In this document: positions 1 through 7,035 of the stretch, in pieces
Position numbering within the stretch: the first letter of the stretch is position 1
How the letters are laid out: every line of letters starts with the position of its first letter
Source of the DNA: an uncultured Loktanella sp.
GTDB lineage: Bacteria; Pseudomonadota; Alphaproteobacteria; Rhodobacterales; Rhodobacteraceae
Direction of reading: 5' to 3'
Assembly (NCBI GenBank): GCA_913061335.1
Contig: CAJXTP010000064.1
Coordinates: 1-13,204, forward strand
DNA: 13,204 nucleotides
Program-made: the position numbers and the translations under genes
Notes under the pieces: generated by a model
Databases searched by the model: none
What the model saw: the letters and a program-made list of their open reading frames with translations, nothing else
What the model was told of the DNA's origin: nothing

Positions 1-2
1 CA

Positions 3-1061
3 CATGTGCCAAGCTGGCGGCCCGACGTTCAAGGCGAAGCTGATCTCGTCGAAGAAGTCGCACGCATCGCGTCCCTGACCAAACTTGTTGGCAAACCTCT
101 GCCACGCTTGGCTGGTGTCGCAAGGCCAATTTTGACCCCGCTGCAATTGCGCCAACAGGCTGCAAAACGGACAGCGGCGGCGCTTGGTTACAACGAATGC
201 GTCACCTATTCGTTCATCGATCGCGAAGCAGCGGCGCTGTTCGGCGGCGGTGATGACGCAACGATGCTGCAAAATCCGATCTCGGCAGACATGTCGCACA
301 TGCGCCCGGGCCTATTGCCTGGCTTGCTGCGTGCGGCAGCGCGCAACCAAGCCCGCGGTTTTGCGGACATGGGTTTGTTCGAGGTTGGGCACGCGTTCCA
401 CGGCGGTGAGCCGGGCGAACAGCATGTGCAGGTCGCCGGCATCCTGATCGGGCGCACTGGTCCAAAAGACGTGCACGGCGAGGCCCGCGCGGTCGACGTC
501 TATGATGCCAAGGCAGACGCCGAGGCCGTTTTATCCGCCATTGGTGCGCCCGCAAAAGTGCAGATCATGCGCGGTTCAGATGCGTGGTGGCATCCTGGTC
601 GGCACGGCAAAATCTGCCTTGGCCCGAAAAAGGTACTTGGCGTGTTTGGCGAGTTGCACCCCAAAGTTCTGCGCGAAATGGACATCAAAGGGCCCGCCGT
701 GGCCTTTGTTTTGTACCCAGAAGACGTGCCGCTGCCAAAGAAGAAATCGACAGCGCGCCCGGCATTGCAAGCCACAAATTTGCAAGCAGTGGACCGTGAT
801 TTCGCCTTTGTCGTGGACGGGGACGTCGAGGCTTTGACCTTGGTCAATGCAGCATCTGGCGCCGATAAGGCGCTGATCACAAGCGTGCGGGTCTTTGATG
901 AATTCATCGGTGGCAGCTTGGGTGACGGCAAAAAATCGCTCGCGATCACTGTGCGCCTGCAGCCAACCGTGGCCACGTTAAAAGACGCGGACATCGAAGC
1001 AGTCGCAGCCAAAATCGTTGAAAAAGTCACCAAGGCAACGGGTGGTGTGCTGCGCGGATGA
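3..1061 (+). CDS. pheT: Phenylalanyl-tRNA synthetase beta subunit, C-terminal part (5' truncated)
   Basis: Charges tRNA-Phe with phenylalanine in the cytoplasm as the beta chain of the (alpha-beta)2 enzyme. The reading frame is already open at the left edge (His-Val before PSWRPDV), so the start lies outside the window and the GTG at 6 is internal. Visible: the end of the B5 region (PSWRPD, then GEADLVEEVARI), the catalytic-like core with the VTYSFI segment, and a C-terminal FDX-ACB anticodon-binding domain over about the last 95 residues (from QAVDRDFAFVVD to the end). About 350 of the roughly 800 residues usual for this subunit are present. The stop codon overlaps the start of the next gene (ATGA at 1058-1061). 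pheS is expected upstream. No frameshift is seen. Confidence 0.96.
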   Translation, partial: HVPSWRPDVQGEADLVEEVARIASLTKLVGKPLPRLAGVARPILTPLQLRQQAAKRTAAALGYNECVTYSFIDREAAALFGGGDDATMLQNPISADMSHMRPGLLPGLLRAAARNQARGFADMGLFEVGHAFHGGEPGEQHVQVAGILIGRTGPKDVHGEARAVDVYDAKADAEAVLSAIGAPAKVQIMRGSDAWWHPGRHGKICLGPKKVLGVFGELHPKVLREMDIKGPAVAFVLYPEDVPLPKKKSTARPALQATNLQAVDRDFAFVVDGDVEALTLVNAASGADKALITSVRVFDEFIGGSLGDGKKSLAITVRLQPTVATLKDADIEAVAAKIVEKVTKATGGVLRG

Positions 1062-1486
1062 TTAGACCAGCGATCCTTGATGACGCTGTTGGCCTGCGGG
1101 CGGCAGTTATTGCCGCCTACGCGCCCTTTGTGGCAAAAGGGGTTGGCCTGCCGCCTGTCGCGGATGGGCTGGATGATGACATCCGCGACCACCATGTTTG
1201 GGTCGCCGAAGATCGCGGGATCATCCTTGGTGGCATCGTGCTTGCGATAGATGGCAAGCAGGCGCATATCGCAAATCTCGCCGTGCATCCGATGGGTGAA
1301 GGGCAGGGGCTTGGGCGTCGACTAATTGACACGGCCAACGCCGCGGCCCTTGCTGCTGGCTGTACGCAAACCGACCTGACGACCCACAAGGATATGACCG
1401 AAACCCAAGCGTTCTATGCGCGATTGGGCTGGGTCGAAACAGGGCGTGACGGAGACAAAGTCACCTTTGCGCTCGATTTGTATTAA
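1058..1486 (+). CDS. GNAT-family N-acetyltransferase
   Basis: A 142-residue single-domain protein of the Gcn5-related acetyltransferase fold, which moves an acetyl group from acetyl-CoA to an amine; the substrate cannot be told from sequence. The acetyl-CoA binding motif A is clear around residues 73-90 (NLAVHPMGEGQGLG then RRLI, the Q/R-x-x-G-x-G pyrophosphate loop). The C-terminal TQAFYARLGWVETG segment is the usual FY-x-x-x-GF/W motif B. The ATG overlaps the pheT stop (ATGA) and there is no good Shine-Dalgarno of its own, so translation is probably coupled to pheT. An acceptor on a small metabolite or antibiotic is as likely as one on a protein. Confidence 0.9.
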   Translation: MIRPAILDDAVGLRAAVIAAYAPFVAKGVGLPPVADGLDDDIRDHHVWVAEDRGIILGGIVLAIDGKQAHIANLAVHPMGEGQGLGRRLIDTANAAALAAGCTQTDLTTHKDMTETQAFYARLGWVETGRDGDKVTFALDLY

Positions 1487-1496
1487 GGGAAATTCC

Positions 1497-1946
1497 ATGA
1501 CGCTCAGCATCTATCTTTCTGGCGAAATTCACACTGACTGGCGTGATCAAATCATTGATGCCGCCAAGGGCTTGGACGTAACATTTTCAGCCCCAGTCAC
1601 CGATCACGGCGCATCAGATGATTGCGGTGTGGCGATCATGGGCGCTGAGGACAACAAGTTTTGGCACGATAACAAAGGTGCCAAACTGAACGCGATCCGC
1701 ACGCGCCACGGCATCGAGACAGCTGATATTGTGGTTGTCCGCTTTGGCGAAAAATACAAACAGTGGAACGCGGCATTTGACGCAGGCATGGCGGCGGCTT
1801 TGGGTAAATCACTGATCGTGATGCATCAGGCAGACCACGCGCATGCATTAAAAGAAGTGGATGCAGCCGCCCTCGCCGTTGTGCAAGACCCACAGCAAGT
1901 CGTGCAAATTTTGCGCTATGTCCTAAACGGGCAGTTGCCGAGCTAG
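1497..1946 (+). CDS. YtoQ-family protein (nucleoside 2-deoxyribosyltransferase-like)
   Basis: A 149-residue protein starting MTLSIYLSGEIHTDWR, which matches my recollection of the YtoQ family, a widespread group of unknown function grouped by fold with nucleoside 2-deoxyribosyltransferases. Features in line with that fold are the N-terminal YLSGEIH segment, the acidic EDNKFWHDN stretch, the TADIVVVRFGEKYKQWNAAFDAG block and a C-terminal helix. The reading frame is open upstream, but I chose the ATG at 1497 because it has AGGGA about six bases before it and begins exactly at the conserved first strand. It lies 10 nt after the GNAT gene, so the two are probably co-transcribed. The enzymatic activity has not been shown for the family as far as I know, and I assign none. 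Confidence 0.85.
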   Translation: MTLSIYLSGEIHTDWRDQIIDAAKGLDVTFSAPVTDHGASDDCGVAIMGAEDNKFWHDNKGAKLNAIRTRHGIETADIVVVRFGEKYKQWNAAFDAGMAAALGKSLIVMHQADHAHALKEVDAAALAVVQDPQQVVQILRYVLNGQLPS

Positions 1947-1947
1947 G

Positions 1948-1974
1948 GTTTCCTCAAACTGGTTTGGGGGAAAC
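1948..1974 (+). terminator. Imperfect hairpin after the YtoQ gene, possible terminator
   Basis: Two bases after the stop codon, GTTTCC (1948-1953) pairs with GGAAAC (1969-1974) and CAAAC (1955-1959) pairs with GTTTG (1962-1966), separated by a T/GG internal bulge and a tiny loop. No run of T follows, so this is at best a weak or Rho-assisted terminator for the pheT-GNAT-ytoQ transcript. The rest of 1975-2083 shows no gene and no convincing -35/-10 pair, although mscL probably has its own promoter there. Confidence 0.4.
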
Positions 1975-2083
1975 TCAGACCAATAAAACCCATTGAGCAA
2001 AGCCAGTTCTGCGGTAGGGGTGTGGCCATACGCGCAGCCGGCGCTAGATCGGGTAGGCGCTTAACACTTAGAAGGGGACTTCA

Positions 2084-2455
2084 ATGCTCAAAGAATTCAA
2101 AGATTTCATCGCCAAAGGCAACGTCATGGACATGGCCGTTGGTATCATCATCGGGGCCGCGTTCACAGCAATCGTTGGCTCGCTTGTTGCAGACATGATC
2201 AATCCGTTGATCGGCCTGTTCATGGGCGGCGTTGATTTTGCGAACCTGTCCGCATCCGTGGGCGAGGCGACATTCACATACGGCAACTTCATCATGGCGA
2301 TCATCAATTTCTTGGTCATCGCGTTTGTTGTGTTCATGTTGGTGCGTCAGGTGAACAAAATGAAAAAAGCCGAAGCACCGGCAGCACCAGCCGCACCAGC
2401 TGGCCCAACACAAGAAGAGCTGCTTGCAGACATCCTGAAGGCGCTGAAAAAGTAA
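2084..2455 (+). CDS. mscL: Large-conductance mechanosensitive channel MscL
   Basis: Forms a homopentameric channel in the inner membrane that opens under membrane tension and releases solutes during hypo-osmotic shock. The 123 residues show the family layout: amphipathic N-terminal helix (MLKEFKDFIAKGNVMD), TM1 around 14-43 with the gate-lining AVGIIIGAAF and SLVADMINPLIG motifs, a short periplasmic loop (51-65), TM2 around 66-90, a basic RQVNKMKK membrane exit, and a C-terminal cytoplasmic helix (EELLADILKAL). The linker before that helix is an Ala-Pro repeat (residues 97-107), a plausible spacer and variable in the family. The ATG has a good AGAAGGGG ribosome site 6-7 bases upstream. It is monocistronic and closed by the terminator at 2477-2505. 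It fits a marine bacterium facing salinity change. Confidence 0.97.
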   Translation: MLKEFKDFIAKGNVMDMAVGIIIGAAFTAIVGSLVADMINPLIGLFMGGVDFANLSASVGEATFTYGNFIMAIINFLVIAFVVFMLVRQVNKMKKAEAPAAPAAPAGPTQEELLADILKALKK

Positions 2456-2476
2456 GATTCACGTTTCGTGAAATGC

Positions 2477-2505
2477 AAAAGGCCCGCGTTAACCGCGGGC
2501 CTTTT
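2477..2505. terminator. Strong bidirectional Rho-independent terminator between mscL and ald
   Basis: AAAAGGCCCGCG (2477-2488) and CGCGGGCCTTTT (2494-2505) form a perfect 12-bp stem around a 5-base loop (TTAAC). The T run on the plus strand and the matching A run, read as T on the minus strand, make it suited to end both the mscL transcript and the convergent ald transcript, whose stop codon is only 12 bases away. Confidence 0.93.
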
Positions 2506-2517
2506 GTCGTTTGTGGC

Positions 2518-3636
2518 TTAAGCCCGCAGCGCCAGCGCAGGCGACATCACATCAATGCCAAGCGCCTTGCCAACCGCGTAATACGTCAGATGGCCCGCAT
2601 GAACGTTCAACCCGTTCAACAGATGCGCGTCGTCTTCACAGGCTTGCTTCCAGCCCTTGTTCGCTAATGCCAGCATGAACGGCATCGTCGCATTGCCAAG
2701 CGCAATTGTGGACGTACGCGCCACTGCACCGGGCATGTTGGCGACGCAGTAATGCATGATCCCGTCGACGTCATAGATCGGGTCTTGGTGGGTCGTGGCC
2801 TTTGATGTCTCAAAGCAACCGCCTTGGTCAATCGCGACATCCACGAGGGCCGCACCGGGCTTTAGCTCGGACAGCTGTGCGCGGCTGATCAGCTTTGGCG
2901 CCTCAGCACCAGGGATCAGAACCGCACCGATGATCAGATCCGCTTGCACGGCCAATTCAATCGTGTTGCCCGCAGAGGCATAGCTGTTCTTGAACTGCCC
3001 ACCGAACACGTCATCCAGATAGCGCAGGCGCGGTAGGGACCGATCGAGAACGGTCACGTCCGCACCCATGCCAGCCGCGATCTTGGCTGCGTGTGTACCA
3101 ACAACGCCGCCGCCGATGACCAGCACTTTTGCAGGGCCAACACCCGGAACACCGCCCATAAGGACGCCGCGTCCGCCGTTCGCCTTTTGCAACGTCCATG
3201 CACCAACCTGTGGGGCTAAGCGACCCGCGACTTCGGACATAGGGGCCAGCAAAGGCAGGCCGCCACGGTCATCAGTTACCGTTTCATAGGCGATGCAAGT
3301 CGCACCGGACGCCATCAGATCGCGGGTCTGATCGGGGTCGGGGGCAAGGTGCAGATAGGTAAACAATATCTGCCCTTCGCGAAGCATCTTGCGCTCAACG
3401 GGCTGCGGTTCTTTGACCTTTACGATCATGTCAGTGGCGGCAAAAACCTCTGCGGCGGTGCCGACGATCGCAGCGCCCGCAGCGATGTAATCTTCATCTG
3501 TGAACCCAGCGCCGATTCCGGCGGCGGTTTCCATGGTCACGCTGTGACCCGCATTCACGGCCTCGCGCGCTGCGTTTGGTGTCAGGCCAACGCGAAATTC
3601 TTGTGGCTTAATCTCTTTTGGACATCCGATGTGCAT
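2518..3636 (-). CDS. ald: Alanine dehydrogenase (NAD+)
   Basis: Catalyses L-alanine + NAD+ + H2O to pyruvate + ammonia + NADH, linking alanine use or formation to central metabolism. The length of 372 residues is normal for the family. Visible: N-terminal MHIGCPKEIKPQEFRVGLTP, the pyruvate-binding lysine in KVKEP (K75), the catalytic histidine in LFTYLHLAP (H96), and the Rossmann loop VLVIGGGVVG (171-180) with an acidic residue ending strand 2 (D198). VDVAIDQGG and NMPGAVARTST, both family landmarks, follow. The start is preceded by a purine-rich GGGAGGGAGA ribosome site. It is transcribed divergently from an Lrp/AsnC regulator, a common ald arrangement, and is convergent with mscL. No abnormality is seen. 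Confidence 0.97.
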   Translation of the reverse strand: MHIGCPKEIKPQEFRVGLTPNAAREAVNAGHSVTMETAAGIGAGFTDEDYIAAGAAIVGTAAEVFAATDMIVKVKEPQPVERKMLREGQILFTYLHLAPDPDQTRDLMASGATCIAYETVTDDRGGLPLLAPMSEVAGRLAPQVGAWTLQKANGGRGVLMGGVPGVGPAKVLVIGGGVVGTHAAKIAAGMGADVTVLDRSLPRLRYLDDVFGGQFKNSYASAGNTIELAVQADLIIGAVLIPGAEAPKLISRAQLSELKPGAALVDVAIDQGGCFETSKATTHQDPIYDVDGIMHYCVANMPGAVARTSTIALGNATMPFMLALANKGWKQACEDDAHLLNGLNVHAGHLTYYAVGKALGIDVMSPALALRA

Positions 3637-3775
3637 TTGGGTCTCCCTCCCTGATTGATAGGGCGACTATCGGCCTGTGCGCGCGCAATGTCCGCGATGA
3701 AATGCTTGGTTGTTAGCGTTATCTATGGCAGGTATGTGCGTGTATATATAATTTTTAGCAAGGATCGTGCGTCAA
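3637..3775. promoter_or_regulatory. Divergent ald / Lrp-type regulator intergenic region
   Basis: This 139-base region must hold both divergent promoters. It ends in an AT-rich tract (TATATATAATTTTTAGC, 3743-3759) that stands out from its GC-rich surroundings. It contains TATAAT at 3747-3752, a candidate -10 for the regulator, although no good -35 lies 17 bases before it. Lrp-family proteins bind weakly conserved AT-rich sites, so this tract is the natural place for auto-regulation and ald activation. TTAGC occurs at 3713-3717 and 3755-3759, 42 bp apart, about four helical turns; this may be chance. No gene is seen here. Confidence 0.4.
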
Positions 3776-4237
3776 ATGGAACTAGACAGCATAGACCGCC
3801 GAATCCTAGAAGTCCTTCAAGTGACGGGCCGCATGTCAAACGCGGACCTGTCGGAACGGGTCAATTTATCGGCATCGGCCTGCCACAGGCGTGTGCAGCG
3901 GTTGGAAAAAGACGGGTACATCCGCGACTATGTGGCGTTATTGAACCCGCGCAAAGTCGGGCGGCCCACGACGGTGTTCGTCGAGATCACTTTGTCTGGG
4001 CAAGCGGACGAAGTGCTTGACGCGTTTGAAAAAGCGGTCGCGAAAATTCCTGATGTGCTCGAATGTCATTTGATGGCCGGCACAGCAGATTACCTGCTTA
4101 AGGTTGTCGCGGGCGATACCGAAGATTTCGCCCGCATTCACCGTCGTCATTTGGCGGCATTGCCAGGTGTGGCGCAGATGCAATCGTCGTTTGCCCTGCG
4201 CACCGTGCGTCAGACCACGGCGCTGCCTGTCCGGTAA
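3776..4237 (+). CDS. Lrp/AsnC-family transcriptional regulator, probable ald regulator
   Basis: A 153-residue DNA-binding protein with an N-terminal winged helix-turn-helix (MELDSIDRRILEVLQ, recognition part LSASACHRRVQRLEKDGYI) and a C-terminal RAM/ligand-binding domain (TVFVEITLSG to the end, with VLECHLMAGTADYLLKV). Members bind amino acids and form octamers or larger rings. It is divergent from ald, so I infer that it senses alanine or a related amino acid and activates ald. Start choice: the ATG at 3776 gives the canonical MELDxIDRRIL opening with AGGA 11 bases before it. A GTG at 3767 in the same frame would add three residues, but its spacing to the ribosome site is only about 2 bases. 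The stop is 36 bases from the convergent iolG stop. Confidence 0.93.
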   Translation: MELDSIDRRILEVLQVTGRMSNADLSERVNLSASACHRRVQRLEKDGYIRDYVALLNPRKVGRPTTVFVEITLSGQADEVLDAFEKAVAKIPDVLECHLMAGTADYLLKVVAGDTEDFARIHRRHLAALPGVAQMQSSFALRTVRQTTALPVR

Positions 4238-4241
4238 CGCA

Positions 4242-4259
4242 GATGGGTTAAAACCCATC
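4242..4259. terminator. Inverted repeat between convergent regulator and iolG genes
   Basis: GATGGGTT (4242-4249) and AACCCATC (4252-4259) form an 8-bp inverted repeat separated by AA, so the real loop is probably six bases on a 6-bp stem. It sits in the 36-base gap between two converging stop codons, so a terminator role for both transcripts is likely. There is no T run on either side. CTACG follows, and the whole resembles short intergenic hairpins of the type GTAGGATGGGTT...AACCCATCCTAC that I recall as repeated in roseobacter genomes. That recollection is not verified. Confidence 0.5.
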
Positions 4260-4273
4260 CTACGCCCAACAGA

Positions 4274-5260
4274 TCAGATGGCGACAGGCACGCCTGTTTC
4301 CCAGCTAAGCGTTGCCGCATCGGCCAGCATTTGCGCCCGCAATCCGTCATCGCCAGACGGGGACGGCGCTGTGCCGTTGCTGACCGCATCCACGAAATGC
4401 ACCATCTCGGCGCGGTAAGCCGCCTCGTAACGTTCAAGAAAGAAATGCTGTGCAGGGGCGCGCCTGAAACCCGCTTCGGTCGCGATCTCCACACTGTTTT
4501 CCAGATGGTTCTCGGCCCGCAGCATGCCCTTTGATCCATGCACTTCGATCCGTTGGTCATAGCCGTATGACGCGCGACGCGAATTGCTGATCTGGCAGAT
4601 TTTACCCGAAGCGGTGCGCAGCATCACACCTGCGGTGTCCACATCACCAGCCTCGCCGATAGCAGGGTCCACAAGGGCCGCACCCATCGCCATGACCGAT
4701 ACTGGCTCTTCACCTAGCAAGAAACGCGCCATGTCCAAATCGTGGATCATCATGTCGCGAAACAAACCGCCGGATGTGGCGATGTAACTAACAGGGGGCG
4801 GGGATGGATCGCGCGACATGATGGTCACCAATTCAACGTTGCCGATCTCACCGTCGGCGATGCGGGTCTGCACATCGGCAAAGCTGGGATCAAACCTCCG
4901 ATTGAACGCCGTTAGGAACGGGACATCGTGTTGGGCCACAATTGCCAGACAATCGCGAATCCGGTCGGCAGACATATCAACCGGCTTTTCGCAAAAGATA
5001 GCTTTGCCAGCCTTTGCGGCCGCATGGATCAGGTCGTAATGTGTTGTCGTTGGCGTGCCAATGACGACTGCATCAACATCGTCGCTCGCCATGATGGCAT
5101 CAATCGTGCGCACATCAGCGCCCAAATCATCTGCAAGGATTTGAGCAGGATCGGGGAATGCATCGGCCACAGCCGTCACGCGGGCCGTGGACATGGATTT
5201 GATCGTGCGGGCGTGGACTTGACCAATCCGCCCGCAGCCAAGAATTGCGATATTCAGCAT
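4274..5260 (-). CDS. iolG: Inositol 2-dehydrogenase (Gfo/Idh/MocA family)
   Basis: Oxidises myo-inositol to 2-keto-myo-inositol (scyllo-inosose) with NAD+, the first step of inositol catabolism in the cytoplasm. The 328 residues contain an N-terminal Rossmann fold (IAILGCGRIGQVHAR, residues 4-18), the EKP motif with catalytic lysine K92, and the D169-x-x-x-H173 pair in RDMMIHDLDMARF. This matches the Lys-Asp-His triad known from Bacillus IolG. The C-terminal domain carries the usual beta-sheet (EVHGSKGMLRAENH). The start has AAAGGA six bases before the ATG. It is the last gene of the minus-strand iol operon, 3 bases after the aldolase stop. Of the three dehydrogenases in this window it is the best candidate for the true inositol enzyme, judged by its place in the operon and by sequence. 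Exact substrate isomer preference is not visible. Confidence 0.9.
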   Translation of the reverse strand: MLNIAILGCGRIGQVHARTIKSMSTARVTAVADAFPDPAQILADDLGADVRTIDAIMASDDVDAVVIGTPTTTHYDLIHAAAKAGKAIFCEKPVDMSADRIRDCLAIVAQHDVPFLTAFNRRFDPSFADVQTRIADGEIGNVELVTIMSRDPSPPPVSYIATSGGLFRDMMIHDLDMARFLLGEEPVSVMAMGAALVDPAIGEAGDVDTAGVMLRTASGKICQISNSRRASYGYDQRIEVHGSKGMLRAENHLENSVEIATEAGFRRAPAQHFFLERYEAAYRAEMVHFVDAVSNGTAPSPSGDDGLRAQMLADAATLSWETGVPVAI

Positions 5261-5263
5261 TGT

Positions 5264-6100
5264 CTATCCTTTCGGGCCGCCGAACGCCTGCAGCACATGC
5301 ATGGCTGCGGCAACGACGGGGTCGTGTGTTTCTTTGAGGATGGTATTGCGGTCAAACCGGCTCGGGTCACTGTTTACCGCTGTCCGCATCGCCGTACCAA
5401 ACGCCATGCGCAATTCGGTGCCGATGTTAAATTTGCAGACCTTCGAGTTCGCCGCCAGTTCGCGCCGCTGATCCACAGGCACGCCAGAGCCGCCGTGAAT
5501 GACCAATGGCACCTGCGTGATGGCCTCGATTGCGCGAATACGGTCCATATCAAGCCCGCCCTGCTTGTCTTGTTGCAAATGCACGTTGCCCACGGAAATC
5601 GCCATGGCGTCCACGCCACTGTCGCGCGCAAAAATCGCGGCCTCGGCAGGGTCGGTGCCCGCAGAGTTTTCGCCGTCTGCGTAGCCCACAAAGCCAATCT
5701 CGCCCTCGCAAGAAATGCCTGCGCTATGGGCCAGCTCGGCCACGCGGGCTGTCTCGTCAACATTTTGCGCCAAGGGGTTGCGCGACCCGTCAAACATGAG
5801 CGACGTAAACCCTGCATCAAGTGCGGTTTGGCAATCTTCAAACGTATACCCGTGGTCAAGATGGGCGACGACAGGCACAGATGCGCCTTCGGCCAAATGC
5901 CGGAACATTTTGCCCAAGATAGGCAGCGGCGTGTGATCGCGACACCCTGGTCCGGCTTGCAGGATTACAGGGCAGCCAAGCTCCTCTGCTGCGGCGACAT
6001 ACGCGCGCATATCTTCCCAGCCAAGGGTAACGAGTCCACCAACGGCATAACCGTTTTTGAGCGCGGGTTGCAGGACGTCTGCAAGGGTGACGAGCGGCAT
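5264..6100 (-). CDS. iolJ: Class II aldolase, probable 6-phospho-5-dehydro-2-deoxy-D-gluconate aldolase
   Basis: A 278-residue zinc-dependent aldolase of the fructose-bisphosphate aldolase class II fold. In this operon the expected reaction is cleavage of the IolC product into dihydroxyacetone phosphate and malonate semialdehyde. Visible: HLDHGYTFEDC (80-90), with the catalytic Asp82 and metal ligand His83, then GEIG (133-136), GNVH (171-174), IHGGSG (201-206) and the phosphate-binding NIGTELR (225-231). These fit class II metal and substrate positions. It lies 3 bases before iolG and 66 bases after iolB. Its presence suits the short IolC here, which lacks the C-terminal aldolase-like DUF2090 fusion seen in rhizobial IolC. 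By sequence alone it could also be a fructose- or tagatose-bisphosphate aldolase; the function comes from context. Confidence 0.85.
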   Translation of the reverse strand: MPLVTLADVLQPALKNGYAVGGLVTLGWEDMRAYVAAAEELGCPVILQAGPGCRDHTPLPILGKMFRHLAEGASVPVVAHLDHGYTFEDCQTALDAGFTSLMFDGSRNPLAQNVDETARVAELAHSAGISCEGEIGFVGYADGENSAGTDPAEAAIFARDSGVDAMAISVGNVHLQQDKQGGLDMDRIRAIEAITQVPLVIHGGSGVPVDQRRELAANSKVCKFNIGTELRMAFGTAMRTAVNSDPSRFDRNTILKETHDPVVAAAMHVLQAFGGPKG

Positions 6101-6166
6101 ATTATGTATGTCCTTTTGGCCAGTGGCGGAGCCTCCGGCGGGAGTATTTCAACCAAAGCGAGGCGG
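6101..6166. repeat. iolB-iolJ spacer with roseobacter-style intergenic hairpin element
   Basis: This is the only sizeable gap inside an otherwise packed operon. Bases 6131-6150 read GCCTCCGGCGGGAGTATTTC; CTCC (6133-6136) can pair with GGAG (6141-6144) around GGCG, and GCGGAG (6127-6131 region) competes for CTCC. I recall the core CCTCCGGCGGGAGTATTT as a very frequent intergenic element in Rhodobacteraceae genomes, usually beside gene ends; this is memory, not a search. In the operon it could slow RNA decay or tune the expression of the distal aldolase and dehydrogenase genes. Confidence 0.5.
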
Positions 6167-7024
6167 TTATTTGAACTTGGCGATCATGTCTTTGATGCCG
6201 GGAATTGTCTCGATCTGAGCGGCGTGCGTTGGTTGAAAGAACTGCACGAGGCTACGTTGGGACAACCCACCGAGGATAGTGAAATAGTACATTTCATAGC
6301 CGGGCATCACGGCGCAGGGGTGGTAACCGCTGTCGAGCATGATCGTCGATCCATCCATCAGTTGATGGGCTTCGCCGGGCTCGCCTTCAACCCGTTGGAT
6401 GATCTGCACGCCGGACCCATAGTTGGGGCGGAAACGGAAGTTGTAGGTTTCATCATGGCGCGTTTCAATGATGTTGCCATCCGCGTCCTTGCGGTCGGTA
6501 TCATGCTTATGCGCCGGGAAGCCGGACCAGCCGCCTTGGCCGACTGTAAACAGCTCAGACACCAGTAAACGACCAACCTTATCGTGGTATTTGGTGCCAA
6601 GGATGTGCTTAATCTTGCGGTGGGTCTTCGTGTCGTCAGACCCGTATTGCACGGTGTCCAGTTCGGCGACGCGCACGTCAAACGGGTCGAGGACTTTGTC
6701 ATACCGCGCGCCCGCGATGAACGTTTCGGTTGCGTCCGATGTGCAGACGATTGTGACCTTTGCACCTACGGGCACATAGACGCCTTCGGGTTCGCCGTCC
6801 CAAACATCCGTGCCGCGATTGCCAAGGGCTTTGTATTCAACGCCTTCGACGTCAACATCGACGGTCCCCGTTGCAGGAGTGATGCAGGTTTCATAGCCGG
6901 GTACTTGATAGGTGAATGCCTCGCCCTTCTTCAACTTAACGATGTTGAAGTAGTTCAGCGGCACCGACGCATCGTCAGCGTCCACGATTGGGATGTTGCG
7001 ATTGTCATGAGGAGGAATATGCAT
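6167..7024 (-). CDS. iolB: 5-deoxy-glucuronate isomerase
   Basis: Converts 5-deoxy-D-glucuronate, the IolD product, into 5-dehydro-2-deoxy-D-gluconate. The 285 residues have the two-cupin architecture of the KduI/IolB family: an N-terminal beta domain (FNIVKLKKGEAFTYQVPGYE, then VDVDVEG) and a C-terminal cupin with WSGFPAHKHD (166-175). In that segment the histidines are the expected metal ligands, with further candidate ligands in the DETYNFRF block (191-198). PGYEMYYFTILGG near the C-terminus is also typical of IolB. AAAGGA lies 7 bases before the ATG, and the gene begins 11 bases after the iolC stop. Length and motifs are normal, and the assignment is supported by flanking iolC, iolD and iolJ. 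Confidence 0.96.
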   Translation of the reverse strand: MHIPPHDNRNIPIVDADDASVPLNYFNIVKLKKGEAFTYQVPGYETCITPATGTVDVDVEGVEYKALGNRGTDVWDGEPEGVYVPVGAKVTIVCTSDATETFIAGARYDKVLDPFDVRVAELDTVQYGSDDTKTHRKIKHILGTKYHDKVGRLLVSELFTVGQGGWSGFPAHKHDTDRKDADGNIIETRHDETYNFRFRPNYGSGVQIIQRVEGEPGEAHQLMDGSTIMLDSGYHPCAVMPGYEMYYFTILGGLSQRSLVQFFQPTHAAQIETIPGIKDMIAKFK

Positions 7025-7035
7025 GGTGCGTCCTT

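Noticed and set aside
6..8. GTG as the start of the first gene
   Set aside because: The conserved PheT sequence continues upstream of it in the same frame, so the gene is cut by the window edge.
500..1288. Open minus-strand frame of about 262 codons across the pheT/GNAT junction
   Set aside because: It lies opposite two clear coding genes and has no recognisable domain or ribosome site.
4928..6568. Long open plus-strand frame of about 546 codons opposite iolG, iolJ and iolB
   Set aside because: It spans three well-supported genes and their gaps on the other strand, shows no recognisable domain, and is rich in Cys, His and Arg as expected from antisense reading of GC-rich codons.
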